A DNA stretch of 64,000 bases from Candidatus Zymogenaceae bacterium (lineage in GTDB: Bacteria; Desulfobacterota; Zymogenia; Zymogenales; Zymogenaceae): positions 57,723 through 121,722 of the forward strand of contig JAFGAS010000036.1 of the NCBI GenBank assembly GCA_016933535.1. Direction: 5' to 3'. A model generated the notes under the pieces. That model saw only the letters and a program-made list of their open reading frames with translations, was not told the origin of the DNA and did no database searches. The position numbers and the translations under genes were made by a program. Shown one piece after another: positions 1-9,219 of this stretch; position 1 is the stretch's first letter; each line of letters opens with the position of its first letter.

Positions 1-1
1 A

Positions 2-706
2 GTCATGCGCGAGATGGACACCGACGACGACGTGCGCGTCGTAATCCTTGCCGGACGCGGCAAGGCGTTCACCACCGGCATCGACCTGGTGGGGATGGTT
101 TCGGAAGTCCCTGCCCTCACCGAGCCGGGGGTACAGGGCAACAAGCGCTTCAAATTCGTCAAGGACATCATGCGCCTGCAGGAATCCATGACGTGTGTGG
201 ATCGATGCCGAAAGCCCGTTATCGCCGCCGTCCACGGCTGGTGTATCGGGGCAGGAGTCGATATGATTGCCGCCTGTGACATCCGCCTGGCAAGTGCTGA
301 TGCGAAATTCTCGGTTCGAGAGGCACGGATTGCCATCGTTGCGGACGTGGGCACGCTGCAGCGCCTTCCCCGAATCATCGGAGAGGGACACACCAAGGAG
401 CTCACCTATACCGCCAAGGACATCACCGCCGCGCGGGCAAAAGAAATCGGGCTGGTCAGCGATGTCTTCCCCGACAAGGACGCCCTCTACGCCGCCGCCC
501 AAGAGATGGCGCAGGAAATCTCTGTTTCATCTCCCCTGGCCGTTATGGCGGCAAAAGAGGTCATTAACTACTGTCGGGACAAATCGGTAGCCGACGGTCT
601 GGATTACGTCGCCAACCGGAGCGCCAATATCCTGCCTTCGGACGATTTCTATGAGGCGATCGCGGCCTTTTCCGAAAGGAGAAAACCTAACTTTACCGGT
701 AAGTAA
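2..706 (+). CDS. Enoyl-CoA hydratase/isomerase, dienoyl-CoA isomerase-like (5' end missing)
   Basis: This crotonase-fold protein most likely isomerises delta3,5-dienoyl-CoA to delta2,4-dienoyl-CoA during beta-oxidation of unsaturated acyl-CoAs. The frame is open to the window edge and about 40 N-terminal residues of a typical crotonase are absent, so the gene starts outside the window. Visible are the oxyanion-hole segment around AFTTGIDL, the HGWCIGAGVDMIAACD helix, and VREARIAIVADVGTLQRLP. The last segment carries the Glu and Asp positions used by ECH1-type dienoyl-CoA isomerases rather than the two Glu of hydratases. An SCP2-like gene and an aminotransferase follow on the same strand. The family is certain; the exact isomerase specificity is inferred from motif similarity. 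Confidence 0.85.
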   Translation, partial: VMREMDTDDDVRVVILAGRGKAFTTGIDLVGMVSEVPALTEPGVQGNKRFKFVKDIMRLQESMTCVDRCRKPVIAAVHGWCIGAGVDMIAACDIRLASADAKFSVREARIAIVADVGTLQRLPRIIGEGHTKELTYTAKDITAARAKEIGLVSDVFPDKDALYAAAQEMAQEISVSSPLAVMAAKEVINYCRDKSVADGLDYVANRSANILPSDDFYEAIAAFSERRKPNFTGK

Positions 707-788
707 CGATACCCGGTGATATGCCGGCGGCCCAAGACGTCTTTTTCTCGGGCCGACAGTCGGCATCATGAGAAAAGGAAGCCGGCGT

Positions 789-816
789 ATCCCGGTTATC
801 GTCCGGGTGATTTTTT
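789..816 (+). terminator. Possible weak terminator after the crotonase gene
   Basis: A short stem (CCCGG at 791-795 with CCGGG at 803-807, 7-nt loop) is followed after three bases by six T (811-816). It lies 85 bases after the crotonase stop. The stem has only 5 bp, so termination is uncertain. The rest of the 707-965 gap shows no gene. Confidence 0.3.
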
Positions 817-965
817 GACGCACCGTGCCCAAGCCCACGGGACAAGGCCGGGTGTCCCCGTACGATACGCAGCCGGGGATTCCCAAAGATAGCTCAACAC
901 GGGTGGTTTTCTTTGGACCACCGGCGTATAGAGTAACCTTTCTATTCACCTGTTCGGAGGCATCT

Positions 966-1721
966 ATGTCAAAAGAACTCACCACCGCCCGAATATTTCT
1001 ACAGGCCGTCCTGCCCCTCTTTGAAGAACTTCCCAAGGGAGACGAGGCGGCCAAAAAGGCGATTAAGGGATTGGCCGGCGTCATCACGTTCCGGGCCCCT
1101 CACGGTCTTGCGGCCCAGGTCGAAATGAAAGACGGGACCATTGCCGTTACCCAGGGAAAGGGTAAAAAGAGCTCGATTACGTTGTATCTTCCAACCGTAA
1201 AAATGCTCAACAACCTCTTCAAGAACAAGGGGTTTGCCCTGCCTATTCCCGTATGGGGCATCTGGAACATTAAGCTGGTAAACGCCTTCACGAAGCTCGG
1301 CGACCGGCTTAATTTCTACATGACCCCCGATCCGAAGAGGCCGCTGAACACGGGCGAGACGAAATTGGCCGCAACACTTCTCCTGTTTGCGGCGATCCTC
1401 GGCGCGGCCCCTGTGGGCCGGGGCGAGGAGCAAAAGGCCATAGATAAGATCCCCAACGGGATCGCCCAATTTGATATAAAGGGTGAGCCGTCCGTCTATA
1501 TAGAAAAGCAAAAAAACGAATTTCGCGCGGCAAAGGGTAGACCGGGGGACTATAACATGTTCATGTCGTTTAGAGACTATGACATCGCCTATAAGATGTT
1601 TGTCGGCAAACTCGATTTCATGGCTGCAATTCCGATGGGTGATATAACCCTTTCCGGTTCTCTACCGATGGCCGACCAGTTTTCTCAGCTTATGCTCAAG
1701 GTAGGGGAATATACCCAGTAA
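966..1721 (+). CDS. SCP2 sterol-binding-like protein
   Basis: A protein of 251 residues with no signal peptide. The second half reads like an SCP2-type lipid-binding fold, with the pattern FRDYDIAYKMFVGKLDFM followed by GDITLSGSLPMADQF. The first half carries a less clear related segment. A lipid or acyl-CoA carrier role would fit the neighbouring beta-oxidation-type crotonase, but this is inference. The start at 966 is chosen because GGAGG lies at 956-960; the open frame extends upstream to 825 without a ribosome-binding site. A hydrophobic stretch (AATLLLFAAILGAAPVG) in the middle is unusual for a soluble carrier and could be a membrane contact. Confidence 0.55.
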   Translation: MSKELTTARIFLQAVLPLFEELPKGDEAAKKAIKGLAGVITFRAPHGLAAQVEMKDGTIAVTQGKGKKSSITLYLPTVKMLNNLFKNKGFALPIPVWGIWNIKLVNAFTKLGDRLNFYMTPDPKRPLNTGETKLAATLLLFAAILGAAPVGRGEEQKAIDKIPNGIAQFDIKGEPSVYIEKQKNEFRAAKGRPGDYNMFMSFRDYDIAYKMFVGKLDFMAAIPMGDITLSGSLPMADQFSQLMLKVGEYTQ

Positions 1722-1771
1722 GTCATCACCGTCCGGGCGACCCGGAATTCACCATAGACACGGAGGTAACC

Positions 1772-3007
1772 ATGTCGGAAGAAAGATATAAGAAATCGAT
1801 ACAGCTCTTCAAGCGGGCGGCCAAGGTGATCCCACAGGGAATCTACGGCCATCTGACCCCGGTTTTAGCCGGGCCGATGGCTTCCCCCTATTTCACCGCA
1901 AAGGCAAAGGGATGTAGATACTGGGACGTAGACGGCAACGAGTATATTGACTTCATGTGCGCCTACGGCCCGATGGTCCTGGGCCACAACCACCCTGAGG
2001 TGGACGCCGCCGCCGATAAACAACGTAAACTGGCCAACACCACCAACCACCCGGGCGAGGTCATGGTGGAGCTTGCCGAGCTCATCACCAAGCTCATCCC
2101 GATGGCCGAATGGGTCGTCTTCGGCAAGAACGGCGCCGATATGACCAACCACGCCCTCGTGATTGCCCGGGACTATACCAAGAAGAGAAAGATCATCATG
2201 GCCAACGGCGCCTATCACGGCACCGCGCCGTGGACCGGGTCCGGGCACAACGGAATTCTGCCGGAAGACCGCGCCCATATCCTGACCATCGATTGGGGCG
2301 ACCTGGACGGATTCAACCGCCTGGCCGAGGAGTATCGGGGCGACATCGCCGGGGCGATCTTCACCCCCTATCACCACCCCACCTGGGCCGACCAGGTCAT
2401 GCCGCCCAAGGGATTCTGGGAAGGCGTTCGCAAGACCTGCACCCGGGAGGGGATCGTGCTGATCCTCGACGATATCCGGGCGGGTTTTCGCCTCAACCTG
2501 GCGGGCTCCCATGAATACTTCGGCTTTACCCCCGATATCTCCTGTTACTGCAAGGCCATCGCCAACGGCTACCCCCTGTCGGCGATGGTGGGCAATGAAG
2601 ACCTGCGCATCAGCGCGTCCAACGTCTTTTATACCGGCAGCTTCTGGTTTTCGGCCGCCCCCATGGCGGCGTCGGTGGCGACCCTGACGATTCTCAAGCG
2701 GGACAAGGCCGTCGAGAAGATGAACAAGATGGGCGAACTCCTGAAGACCGGCCTCGAAGAGATGGCCCAGGCCCACGATCTCGAAATCTCGGTAACCGGC
2801 CCCGCGGCGATCCCCTTCATCACCTTCAAGGGCGGCGAAGACTTTCGGATGAATCAGCTCTTTGCCGCAGAATCCATGAAGAGGGGGATCTTCTTCCACC
2901 CGCATCACAATTGGTTCCTATCGGCCGCTCACCAAAAGGAAGACATCGAAAAATCGATCAACGTCGCCGACGAGGTATTTAAAGAGGTTAAGCGGGTTTT
3001 CGGATAA
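1772..3007 (+). CDS. Class III PLP-dependent aminotransferase (glutamate-1-semialdehyde aminomutase-like)
   Basis: A 411-residue fold-type I, class III aminotransferase or aminomutase. The PLP lysine is K261 in SCYCKAIANGYPLSAM. The GMP-type N-terminal segment (YWDVDGNEYIDFMCAYGP..LGHNHPEV) and the ILDDIRAGFR segment carrying the cofactor Asp are present. The sequence resembles glutamate-1-semialdehyde aminomutase, but the usual hem neighbours are not here and HemL-specific motifs are not clear, so the substrate is unknown. A strong ribosome-binding site (GGAGG) precedes the ATG. It sits about 50 bases after the SCP2-like gene and could be co-transcribed with it. A terminator follows directly. 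Confidence 0.85.
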   Translation: MSEERYKKSIQLFKRAAKVIPQGIYGHLTPVLAGPMASPYFTAKAKGCRYWDVDGNEYIDFMCAYGPMVLGHNHPEVDAAADKQRKLANTTNHPGEVMVELAELITKLIPMAEWVVFGKNGADMTNHALVIARDYTKKRKIIMANGAYHGTAPWTGSGHNGILPEDRAHILTIDWGDLDGFNRLAEEYRGDIAGAIFTPYHHPTWADQVMPPKGFWEGVRKTCTREGIVLILDDIRAGFRLNLAGSHEYFGFTPDISCYCKAIANGYPLSAMVGNEDLRISASNVFYTGSFWFSAAPMAASVATLTILKRDKAVEKMNKMGELLKTGLEEMAQAHDLEISVTGPAAIPFITFKGGEDFRMNQLFAAESMKRGIFFHPHHNWFLSAAHQKEDIEKSINVADEVFKEVKRVFG

Positions 3008-3028
3008 CCGCATAACCTCATAATACGG

Positions 3029-3064
3029 GGAGGGTTACCCCCACCGGTCACCCTCCTTTTTTTT
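3029..3064 (+). terminator. Rho-independent terminator after the aminotransferase
   Basis: Stem GGAGGGT (3029-3035) pairs with ACCCTCC (3050-3056), followed directly by eight T (3057-3064). It lies 22 bases after the stop codon. Confidence 0.85.
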
Positions 3065-3203
3065 GCCGGCTAAGTTAATGACGCTCACTTATCAACTAAA
3101 TAATAGTCCGGTTTTTGTTATCGTGCTCACACTTTTGTGGGCATACCATTGATATACCTATATGTATTCGGTGGGTCATTTATCTGTCATTTCGAGGTAT
3201 CTT

Positions 3204-4103
3204 ATGTCCTCATCCAATAATGAAATCATCTGGGAAGCCGAAAGCGGTTCCATTTTCCTTGAGGGGGTCGACGGAAGGAATCGAATTATCCTGACCCGTA
3301 AGGGGTTCATGGAGGCGTTTTTTGACGAGATCGAGCTGGTGGGCGGCAAGGATACCCTCACGATGGTCTTTCGCGTCATGCTCACCAAGCTCGGGGCGCC
3401 GGTCCCGTTACTGGATCACCCAACCATCCAGGACGTTACCCGGTTTCACGACGGGCTCATCCTTCCGTACCTGCTCGTGGACGGAAATATCCCCACAATT
3501 TTCACTCCCGTGGCAGACAACCGCGAGCTCATCGCGTACGGCGATTCCACCTTTACCTTTCAGACCGTCAGGCTGCTGCAAAATTTCAAAGAGGCGATGG
3601 GCGAGATCCTGACCGACCGGGGCGCCGCGGCCATCCTCCACCGTGTCGCAAAACGGGGGGGCTTTGCGGTGGCGCAAAAGGCGCTGGCCGACTACGACTG
3701 GAAAGAGCTGGACGGAGCCCTGGGCTCGATGGACGCGGTGCTGGCCTCCGTGTTCCCGCTCTACGGATGGGGTCTCTCCCGGACGGTCGTCGGCAGGGGT
3801 ACAAACGATCGGCGTATGCTTTATCTCAAGTGCTGGAATATCTATGAGATGGACGGGATCCGGTCGGAAAAGCCGCTCTGTATCATTCACCAGAGCTACC
3901 TGGAGGGAATCGGGGAATGCCTCTCCCAGAGATACGAGGACAAGGCCGTCGAATCCCGGGAAGTAAAATGCCGGGCGAAAGGCGACGGCTATTGCGGCTT
4001 TTTCATCGTACAAAAACAGAAAGACGAAAAGGGCATCGACTGGAGGGAATTGGAGGAGGATGCCGAAAAGCTGGACGCGGCGCTGCCCGCATCCGACAAG
4101 TAG
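3204..4103 (+). CDS. V4R-domain (4-vinyl reductase-like) protein
   Basis: A 299-residue cytoplasmic protein. The C-terminal region (around residues 190-280) matches the V4R small-molecule-binding domain, ending in the typical CRAKGDGYCGFFIV segment with paired Cys that may hold a metal. The N-terminal region has no domain I recognise. V4R domains bind hydrophobic ligands in regulators of aromatic degradation and in chlorophyll synthesis, so a ligand-sensing role is likely; no DNA-binding domain is seen. Start 3204 is chosen over an upstream in-frame ATG at 3162 because GAGG lies at 3194-3197. It stands alone between two terminators. Confidence 0.65.
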   Translation: MSSSNNEIIWEAESGSIFLEGVDGRNRIILTRKGFMEAFFDEIELVGGKDTLTMVFRVMLTKLGAPVPLLDHPTIQDVTRFHDGLILPYLLVDGNIPTIFTPVADNRELIAYGDSTFTFQTVRLLQNFKEAMGEILTDRGAAAILHRVAKRGGFAVAQKALADYDWKELDGALGSMDAVLASVFPLYGWGLSRTVVGRGTNDRRMLYLKCWNIYEMDGIRSEKPLCIIHQSYLEGIGECLSQRYEDKAVESREVKCRAKGDGYCGFFIVQKQKDEKGIDWRELEEDAEKLDAALPASDK

Positions 4104-4128
4104 CCGATATAGTCGCTTATCCGTATAA

Positions 4129-4158
4129 AACGATGGGGGGCCATTGCCCCCCATCGTT
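4129..4158. terminator. Bidirectional terminator between convergent genes
   Basis: A perfect 12-bp stem (4129-4140 with 4147-4158, loop CCATTG) lies between the V4R gene (plus) and the giant pilin gene (minus). The minus-strand side is followed by TTTTATA and the plus-strand side by a weaker T/A-rich tract, so it can end transcription from both sides. Confidence 0.85.
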
Positions 4159-4176
4159 CCTTATATATCCATACTG

Positions 4177-7100
4177 CTAATTTTCGCCACAGATCTCAAA
4201 GTTGTCGAAGAAACCGTCACTCCGGTAGAGCTTCATCCCCGGCCCGCCGGTCTTAAGCCTCGAGTCGGTGACCGTCCCGCTGCAGATGACGACGCCGTTC
4301 CTTTGCACCTCGTACTCGATGGTCGACCCGATAACCGTTACCTTGAGGTGATAGATCGCCGACGTGCTGAACGTCGCCGATGTGTCATGCGACGCGAGGG
4401 TCTCCTCGTTGCCGTAGGCGTAGGAAGTCAAGTAGGGGTCGTATCTGAGACGGACGGTTACGTAGCCGCCGCTTCTCCGCTCGAGTGAGAGGTAGTAGCC
4501 CGAACTGTTAGTCGTGTCATTCCTGAAAAAGAGCGCCGAATCCGTCCAGTAATCCCAGGTAGCATTTTCCGGCCGCACGTCCACCTCGACGGTATAGTCG
4601 TCGTAGGTATCCGTCGAATGGTTGTCCCACATCGACTGGTAGTCCGACCCCGCCCTGATTAGCCGAACGGTAGTGTCGACAGTGCCGTTGTAATTGAGTC
4701 CCTTACTGTTGCCGTTGGCGCTGTCCTGATAGACCCACCACGATCCTACCCAGGAGGCGAAGTCACTGCTGTTAGGGGTTACGCCATTATCATAGGATTC
4801 AAAATCCTGGGTGAGACACGTCGGTGCGGGCGGCTCCGGCAGCAGTGTCGCTATACAACCCAGCGCGTCTATCGCGTCAAACTGGTCCGGGAAGGCCCCG
4901 GTAAGGCTTCTGGTGAAGATGACCGATGCCCCGCTGGACGGATTAGTATCAAAGGTTCCACTGTCGCTCGGCGTAACTACCCACGTTACCGGGCCCGTGG
5001 CAGGCAATCCGTACATGGTGTCGGCCGCCGAGAGGGTCACGCCGGTTGTGGTGGGGAACGTTAGATCAGACGCCGTGATGTGCATCGGCGGGCAGCCGCA
5101 GACCTGCACGTTGTCGAACTTGGCGATAACGTCCTTGACCCCAAAACCGATACTCCCGTCAATGTAGTTCTTATCGATGGCCGAAGAGCCGCCCACCGCC
5201 GATGGACCGGATTGGCCGTCGAAATCCAGCAGAACGTCATCAAAATAGATATAGAAGTCGTTTCCATCCAGCACGATCTCGGCCTTGTGGTATAGACCGT
5301 TGTCAAACGGGATGTTGAAGTCCGTTCCCGTGACATCTCCGCCCATTTGCACCACGTCCACCGTCACGGGGTTGGCGGCCGAATCGATGCCGTCGACCCG
5401 GAAGAGCCGCGCCAACGGATTGCCGGCTCCGTCCTCGGTCCAGACCGCTATGTACCCCCGGTCGATGACGTCCATCGTCGGCGTCCCGGCCAAACCCGAC
5501 ATTGTCGAATAGGAGGAGGAGGTCCTGAAGAAGAAGAAGACGCCCCTATCAACACCGGGAAGGTAATAGTCTTCGATGGTGGCCGTGGTGCTCCCGTAAC
5601 CGACATCATCGGGGTCCCCCATACATTTGAAGCGATACGAAGCCGCCAGGTCTTCCCAGTTTTGCTCGGACGCGGCATCCCCGACGATGCTTTCGTCCAG
5701 GTCAACCCACATGAAAGATTCGACGTTTCTCCATTTTACGTCGGGCGTCGTTGACGGCGGGAAAGACACCGCCGCCCCGTTATAGAAATACTGGGTGTAG
5801 ACCGAACCCGAGAGGAACATCTCGTCGCAGAATTGGAGCAGCAGGTATTTGAACCACGACGCGCTCGGGGTAATCGTAGGCGTCACGGTCCTCCTGGTAA
5901 TGTTGAGGGTCGAGAACCCCCGCCAGCTCGCGGAGCCCGATAGGGCGAAATTTGTCATATTGGTGGTGAGCCCGTCATTTGATGTATTGGCGAAGTTCTC
6001 CACGAACCGTATTCCCTCGTTGCACTGGTCCAGGATCGTCAGGATATTGCTGGTATCGTAGGCATAAAACTCGTTTGAATCCTCGTCCAGGTACCTGACG
6101 TTGACGTACGAACCGTTGACGATATCCAGGATCCCGTCATCAAAGGCTGAAGACCACCCGGGTGGAAGGGCCCGGGTCTTGAGCTTGCCCCGGAAGATAC
6201 CCGTGCTGTTTCCGGTCTCCGTAAGGGTAACTATTTCCGAATCATCGATGCCAGACAAAAACGCGTACACGGTGACCGTGGTGGTGTCGGCGGCGCCGAT
6301 GTCGTTGTCCTGATTACAGTCGAGCACCTCGAGGTAGACGTAGTCACCGGTCCGTATCCCGTTGGCCGGAGACAGGAGGTCGGTATAGCAACTGTTCCGG
6401 TAGGCAAAGACGATGTGCTCCTCCCCGACCGGGTAGGTTATGGTCGCCGTATCTGTATAGACCGGAGCGGTCCCGATGGACGTGGTTGCGCTGATGACCA
6501 CGTCGGCCAGGGATGTGCCCGTGAGCTCGAGTCCCGCAAAGGCCACACCATCTACGTCGGTACTGGCGCTTACCGTGGTGAGGGTCGGGTTTCCGCCGAT
6601 ATCCAGGAACCGCGCGCCGCCGCTGACCACCGTGAAGGTCACCGGATTATACTCAACATCCTCGCAGAGGGTCGTCGGGGGAATATTCCGGGTGACGTTT
6701 GCCACGACGTCGATATTGTTGTAATCACATCCGTTCTGATAAAAACCGTCCGTCAGCGTACCGTCCCCGTCTAGTTCATGGGGCTCACGCGCGGTAAGGA
6801 CGATGTTTACTCCCGTCGGGCACTGGGTCAGGTTTATCGGTATTTCGCCACTGGCGGCATCCTCCGGTGGGATGGGGTAATCGGTCAACCGGTAGTTATA
6901 TACTCCGATACTCTCCTCCTCGGTACCGACGGAGCATCCCGTGGTCACAAACCTCAGTCGATATTTCTGAGAATGGGAATCGTATACCATCTTGGCGTCC
7001 ATGACCCCCTGTTCGATGCCGAGCAGATTCAGAAACTCCCCAACAATACTGGTCGACGGCGGGGACGGATACCCTTCGTCGTCGAGAATGGACGCCCAGA

Positions 7101-9219
7101 GAGAGTTGGCCCCGTAGTCATTCAATGTACCGCAGTCGTACCCGGTAACGTAGAAATCGAAGTACTCGTTCTCGCACCCGACCCCGGTGTGGCTGGTAGG
7201 AACGACGGTAATAGAGTTTATCGTCCCGGGCAGTACGGTAATGACGTGCGTAGCCTCCGGATCTGCCGTAAAGCCCCACCCGTCGGGAACCGGGTCGGTC
7301 AGCTCCTTTTCGGCGAAGGTCGTCGCTTTGAAGGCGATCCCGAGGCTCGACAGGTAGGTTTCCACCGTGGGATTGGTTACCAACGGAGACGCGTAATAGA
7401 CGATGTATTTCCCGTTGTCGTCTTCGTTGTCCGAATAGTCCACCATTTTACCCGGGGGATCGGACGTCGACGTCCTGTTGTCTTCCGGGTGAAACGAGCC
7501 GGGATTAATATTGGCGGCGAGAGGGGACCCCGGGGAAGCGGGATTGTACGGGGTTACCGTAATGGTCGCCCCCTCGGCGGGAAACCCATTGCAGTCTTCC
7601 GCATAGAGGGTAAACGGCTTGATGGAGTTTACATCACATGCGGTAACGTCGGTAGGCGGATTTTCCAGGACGATGGTCACCGGCGGACCGACGACAAACG
7701 GGACGACGACGGAGGAATAGATCGGAATCGACCGGTCGACCCCGTCGACGTTGACGGTAATGGCCGTATCCGCAGACACGGTGACGGATACCGGTTTCTT
7801 GGTGCCGTCCGACATTGCAAGCACCTTCAACTTGATGCCGGTTACGACTCCATCCACGTCGGTGATCGGGTCCCCATCCCCATTGGTGCTGGATACGCCG
7901 CTATAATCGAGTCCCGACACCAGAGAGGTCGAAAAGAAATTGACCACCGCACCCGTCATCGGGTTTCCTTCCCGGTCTTTCAATGTCGCCGTGAGGGTGG
8001 CATAGGTATCGGGGCACCTGACCAGGACGGGATCGACTGTCAGGGTCAGCTGGCCGTACGGATTGAGCGTGAGGTTTTTAGGCGTAACGCTGGAGGTCAG
8101 CAGGAGGCGTCGGTAGTGATCCTCGTAGGCAACCTTGTTATCGGGGAGGGACGGATACGTCTTGTTGTTGCAGTATTTCGAAAAGCAGTCCCAATCGGAA
8201 AGACCAACGCAATTGGTCAGGTATGGTTCGCTGCTGCGAAATTCCGAGTCGCCGCATACCCAGCCGGCGGGTTTTCCGTTCTCATCGTAGGTGGCTACGG
8301 TGCCCGCGGGGTATGATCCGGAATCGGTCCACTTGTTGTCTATCCTGGCCGATCGCATCAGGACTTCGAACTCTACCCTCCTGATCCGGGTCATCTCGTT
8401 ACGCGTGAGTGTATAAGGCGGCTTGGGGGTAATCCTCCTGTTGGAGTCGTCATAGGTCACCGGCAGCGGGAGGTTTTCTTCATCGTAATAGCGGATGATA
8501 AAATTATCGACTCCGTCGGTAACAAGGTCCGGCGTAGCATCGACAATATACGGGTTGGTGGTGCTATTATATGCGCTGCTCTCGTCGAGAAGTTTAAGGC
8601 CGTACCGATAGACGGCATACGGCGGGCCTCCGGCCAGAAAGAGCCTGATGGAGTCCTGTTGGTCGGGGCTGGTGTCGTTACGGGCTGTGTTAAGGTTATA
8701 TCCCGATACGTACCTTTCCGTGTCGTCAACGTTGCCGTCCCCGTTCATATCGAAGAAAACGTCAAACCCAAACGATCTTGCGCCGCTGGCAAAATCATCC
8801 ATGTCCGGATCCCGAACCAATTCCGTGGGTTCTTCGCTGGCCGTTGTATCCCGGGTCGATTTGTTGAGGACAATGGCGATGATCTCGTCGGGGCCGATAA
8901 CATTGTCGTCGTTTTCATCCATCGCGGTGACGAAGTAGTGATCCGAGGCCGCCTCGAACTTCATCCCCTGCCGGATGTTGTATCCCGAATTCTGGATAAT
9001 CCGGGTGAGGTACTCGATGGCAAAATCGGCCCGGTTCTCCATCTCCAAGATGGCGTCTTCGGTAACGTAGCGCCGCTTCTGGGCAATGAACACCTCGAAT
9101 ATCGCGGCCAGGATAATAAAGGAGATGAGAACGGCGATTAGCATCTCCACCATGGTAAATCCACGGCGCATCTTGATCCACTGGACTGCCTTTTTATTTA
9201 TGCGCATCGTATTCCTCAC
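4177..9219 (-). CDS. Giant PilW-like minor pilin with Ig-like and lectin-like regions
   Basis: A 1680-residue protein with a class III prepilin signal. Cleavage is expected between G20 and F21 in MRRG/FTMVEML, with Glu at mature position 5 and a hydrophobic helix to about residue 45. Residues to about 380 resemble a PilW head. From about 383 to 1070 there are repeated Ig-like (invasin-type) segments, many bracketed by Cys (e.g. CPDTYATLTATLKD, CYTDLLSPANG). Two concanavalin/LamG-like regions lie at about 1073-1378 and 1468-1680, with an Ig-like spacer between. Known PilW proteins are a few hundred residues. The start overlaps the stop of the PilX-like gene by 4 bases, indicating translational coupling. 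It probably sits in the pilus tip as an adhesin, by inference; no PilY1 is present. Domain limits are by eye. Confidence 0.8.
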   Translation of the reverse strand: MRNTMRINKKAVQWIKMRRGFTMVEMLIAVLISFIILAAIFEVFIAQKRRYVTEDAILEMENRADFAIEYLTRIIQNSGYNIRQGMKFEAASDHYFVTAMDENDDNVIGPDEIIAIVLNKSTRDTTASEEPTELVRDPDMDDFASGARSFGFDVFFDMNGDGNVDDTERYVSGYNLNTARNDTSPDQQDSIRLFLAGGPPYAVYRYGLKLLDESSAYNSTTNPYIVDATPDLVTDGVDNFIIRYYDEENLPLPVTYDDSNRRITPKPPYTLTRNEMTRIRRVEFEVLMRSARIDNKWTDSGSYPAGTVATYDENGKPAGWVCGDSEFRSSEPYLTNCVGLSDWDCFSKYCNNKTYPSLPDNKVAYEDHYRRLLLTSSVTPKNLTLNPYGQLTLTVDPVLVRCPDTYATLTATLKDREGNPMTGAVVNFFSTSLVSGLDYSGVSSTNGDGDPITDVDGVVTGIKLKVLAMSDGTKKPVSVTVSADTAITVNVDGVDRSIPIYSSVVVPFVVGPPVTIVLENPPTDVTACDVNSIKPFTLYAEDCNGFPAEGATITVTPYNPASPGSPLAANINPGSFHPEDNRTSTSDPPGKMVDYSDNEDDNGKYIVYYASPLVTNPTVETYLSSLGIAFKATTFAEKELTDPVPDGWGFTADPEATHVITVLPGTINSITVVPTSHTGVGCENEYFDFYVTGYDCGTLNDYGANSLWASILDDEGYPSPPSTSIVGEFLNLLGIEQGVMDAKMVYDSHSQKYRLRFVTTGCSVGTEEESIGVYNYRLTDYPIPPEDAASGEIPINLTQCPTGVNIVLTAREPHELDGDGTLTDGFYQNGCDYNNIDVVANVTRNIPPTTLCEDVEYNPVTFTVVSGGARFLDIGGNPTLTTVSASTDVDGVAFAGLELTGTSLADVVISATTSIGTAPVYTDTATITYPVGEEHIVFAYRNSCYTDLLSPANGIRTGDYVYLEVLDCNQDNDIGAADTTTVTVYAFLSGIDDSEIVTLTETGNSTGIFRGKLKTRALPPGWSSAFDDGILDIVNGSYVNVRYLDEDSNEFYAYDTSNILTILDQCNEGIRFVENFANTSNDGLTTNMTNFALSGSASWRGFSTLNITRRTVTPTITPSASWFKYLLLQFCDEMFLSGSVYTQYFYNGAAVSFPPSTTPDVKWRNVESFMWVDLDESIVGDAASEQNWEDLAASYRFKCMGDPDDVGYGSTTATIEDYYLPGVDRGVFFFFRTSSSYSTMSGLAGTPTMDVIDRGYIAVWTEDGAGNPLARLFRVDGIDSAANPVTVDVVQMGGDVTGTDFNIPFDNGLYHKAEIVLDGNDFYIYFDDVLLDFDGQSGPSAVGGSSAIDKNYIDGSIGFGVKDVIAKFDNVQVCGCPPMHITASDLTFPTTTGVTLSAADTMYGLPATGPVTWVVTPSDSGTFDTNPSSGASVIFTRSLTGAFPDQFDAIDALGCIATLLPEPPAPTCLTQDFESYDNGVTPNSSDFASWVGSWWVYQDSANGNSKGLNYNGTVDTTVRLIRAGSDYQSMWDNHSTDTYDDYTVEVDVRPENATWDYWTDSALFFRNDTTNSSGYYLSLERRSGGYVTVRLRYDPYLTSYAYGNEETLASHDTSATFSTSAIYHLKVTVIGSTIEYEVQRNGVVICSGTVTDSRLKTGGPGMKLYRSDGFFDNFEICGEN

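Noticed and set aside
902..922. GGTGGT...ACCACC hairpin upstream of the SCP2-like gene
   Set aside because: Only 6 bp, no T-run and no operator-like context; could occur by chance.
6778..8316. A 512-codon open frame on the plus strand inside the giant pilin gene
   Set aside because: It is antisense to a clear coding region, has no ribosome-binding site or recognisable domain, and is Arg/Gly/Val-rich as expected of a reverse shadow in GC-rich DNA.
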